DNA of 64,000 bases from Oegoconia quadripuncta (Eukaryota > Arthropoda > Insecta > Lepidoptera > Autostichidae): the NCBI GenBank assembly GCA_949316235.1, contig OX438745.1, forward strand, positions 5,027,001-5,091,000. Direction: 5' to 3'. A program made the translations under genes and the position numbers. The stretch's first letter is position 1. Each line of letters starts with the position of its first letter. The notes beneath the pieces were generated by a model. That model was not told the DNA's origin. It saw only the letters and a list, made by a program, of their open reading frames with translations, and did no database searches. Below, one piece after another: positions 63,984 through 64,000 of this stretch.

Positions 63984-64000
63984 GTTTATTTGGGAGTATT
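63984..64000 (+). CDS. Possible partial exon at window end
   Basis: Follows the acceptor-like CTGATTACAG and runs off the window. In phase 0 with the exon at 61456-61479 it reads VYLGV. The upstream pyrimidine tract is poor, so support is weak. Confidence 0.2.

Overview
The window is AT-rich, intron-rich eukaryotic nuclear DNA, densely packed with transposable elements. Gene structures use GT-AG introns, and the interspersed repeats look lepidopteran: several tRNA-headed SINE families, RTE-like and CR1/jockey-like LINE ends, mariner, MITEs and short TTAGG telomere-type runs. I read it as a moth or butterfly chromosome. The species cannot be fixed from sequence alone, and nothing bacterial or viral was seen.

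Two protein-coding genes are well supported, and I could join their exons in frame. (1) On the + strand, 2310-17025 holds the last eleven exons (509 codons plus stop) of an ABC half-transporter of the insect ABCH / ABCG-like class. Its Walker A and signature exons lie upstream of the window. (2) On the - strand, 59130 to 28341 holds a complete gene for the PP2A B55 regulatory subunit (Drosophila twins, tws). It has eleven coding exons and encodes 449 aa. A second possible 5' exon at 62487-62346 has the same splice phase and would give a 494-aa isoform with a 47-residue N-terminal extension. The two genes converge, with about 11.3 kb of repeat-rich DNA between their stop codons.

Other transcribed-looking pieces are weaker: a short + strand first exon (61456-61479) that may join a partial exon at the window end, and a TATA-bearing - strand 5' exon near 20.5-20.8 kb.

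The rest is mobile and repeated DNA. It includes a mariner element with terminal repeats and a frameshift; a pair of Harbinger-like elements; a pair of TA-flanked MITEs; a 191-bp MITE with 9-bp target duplications; foldback elements built from iterated short phrases; two near-perfect hairpins; LINE fragments; tRNA-derived SINEs and a 5S rRNA-derived SINE with a nested SINE; a 79-bp intronic minisatellite; a GAATG/GAATT microsatellite; and a 23-bp minisatellite. Several sit very near B55 or ABCH splice sites. Two inverted LINE copies flank B55 exons 3 and 4, which could favour circular RNA.
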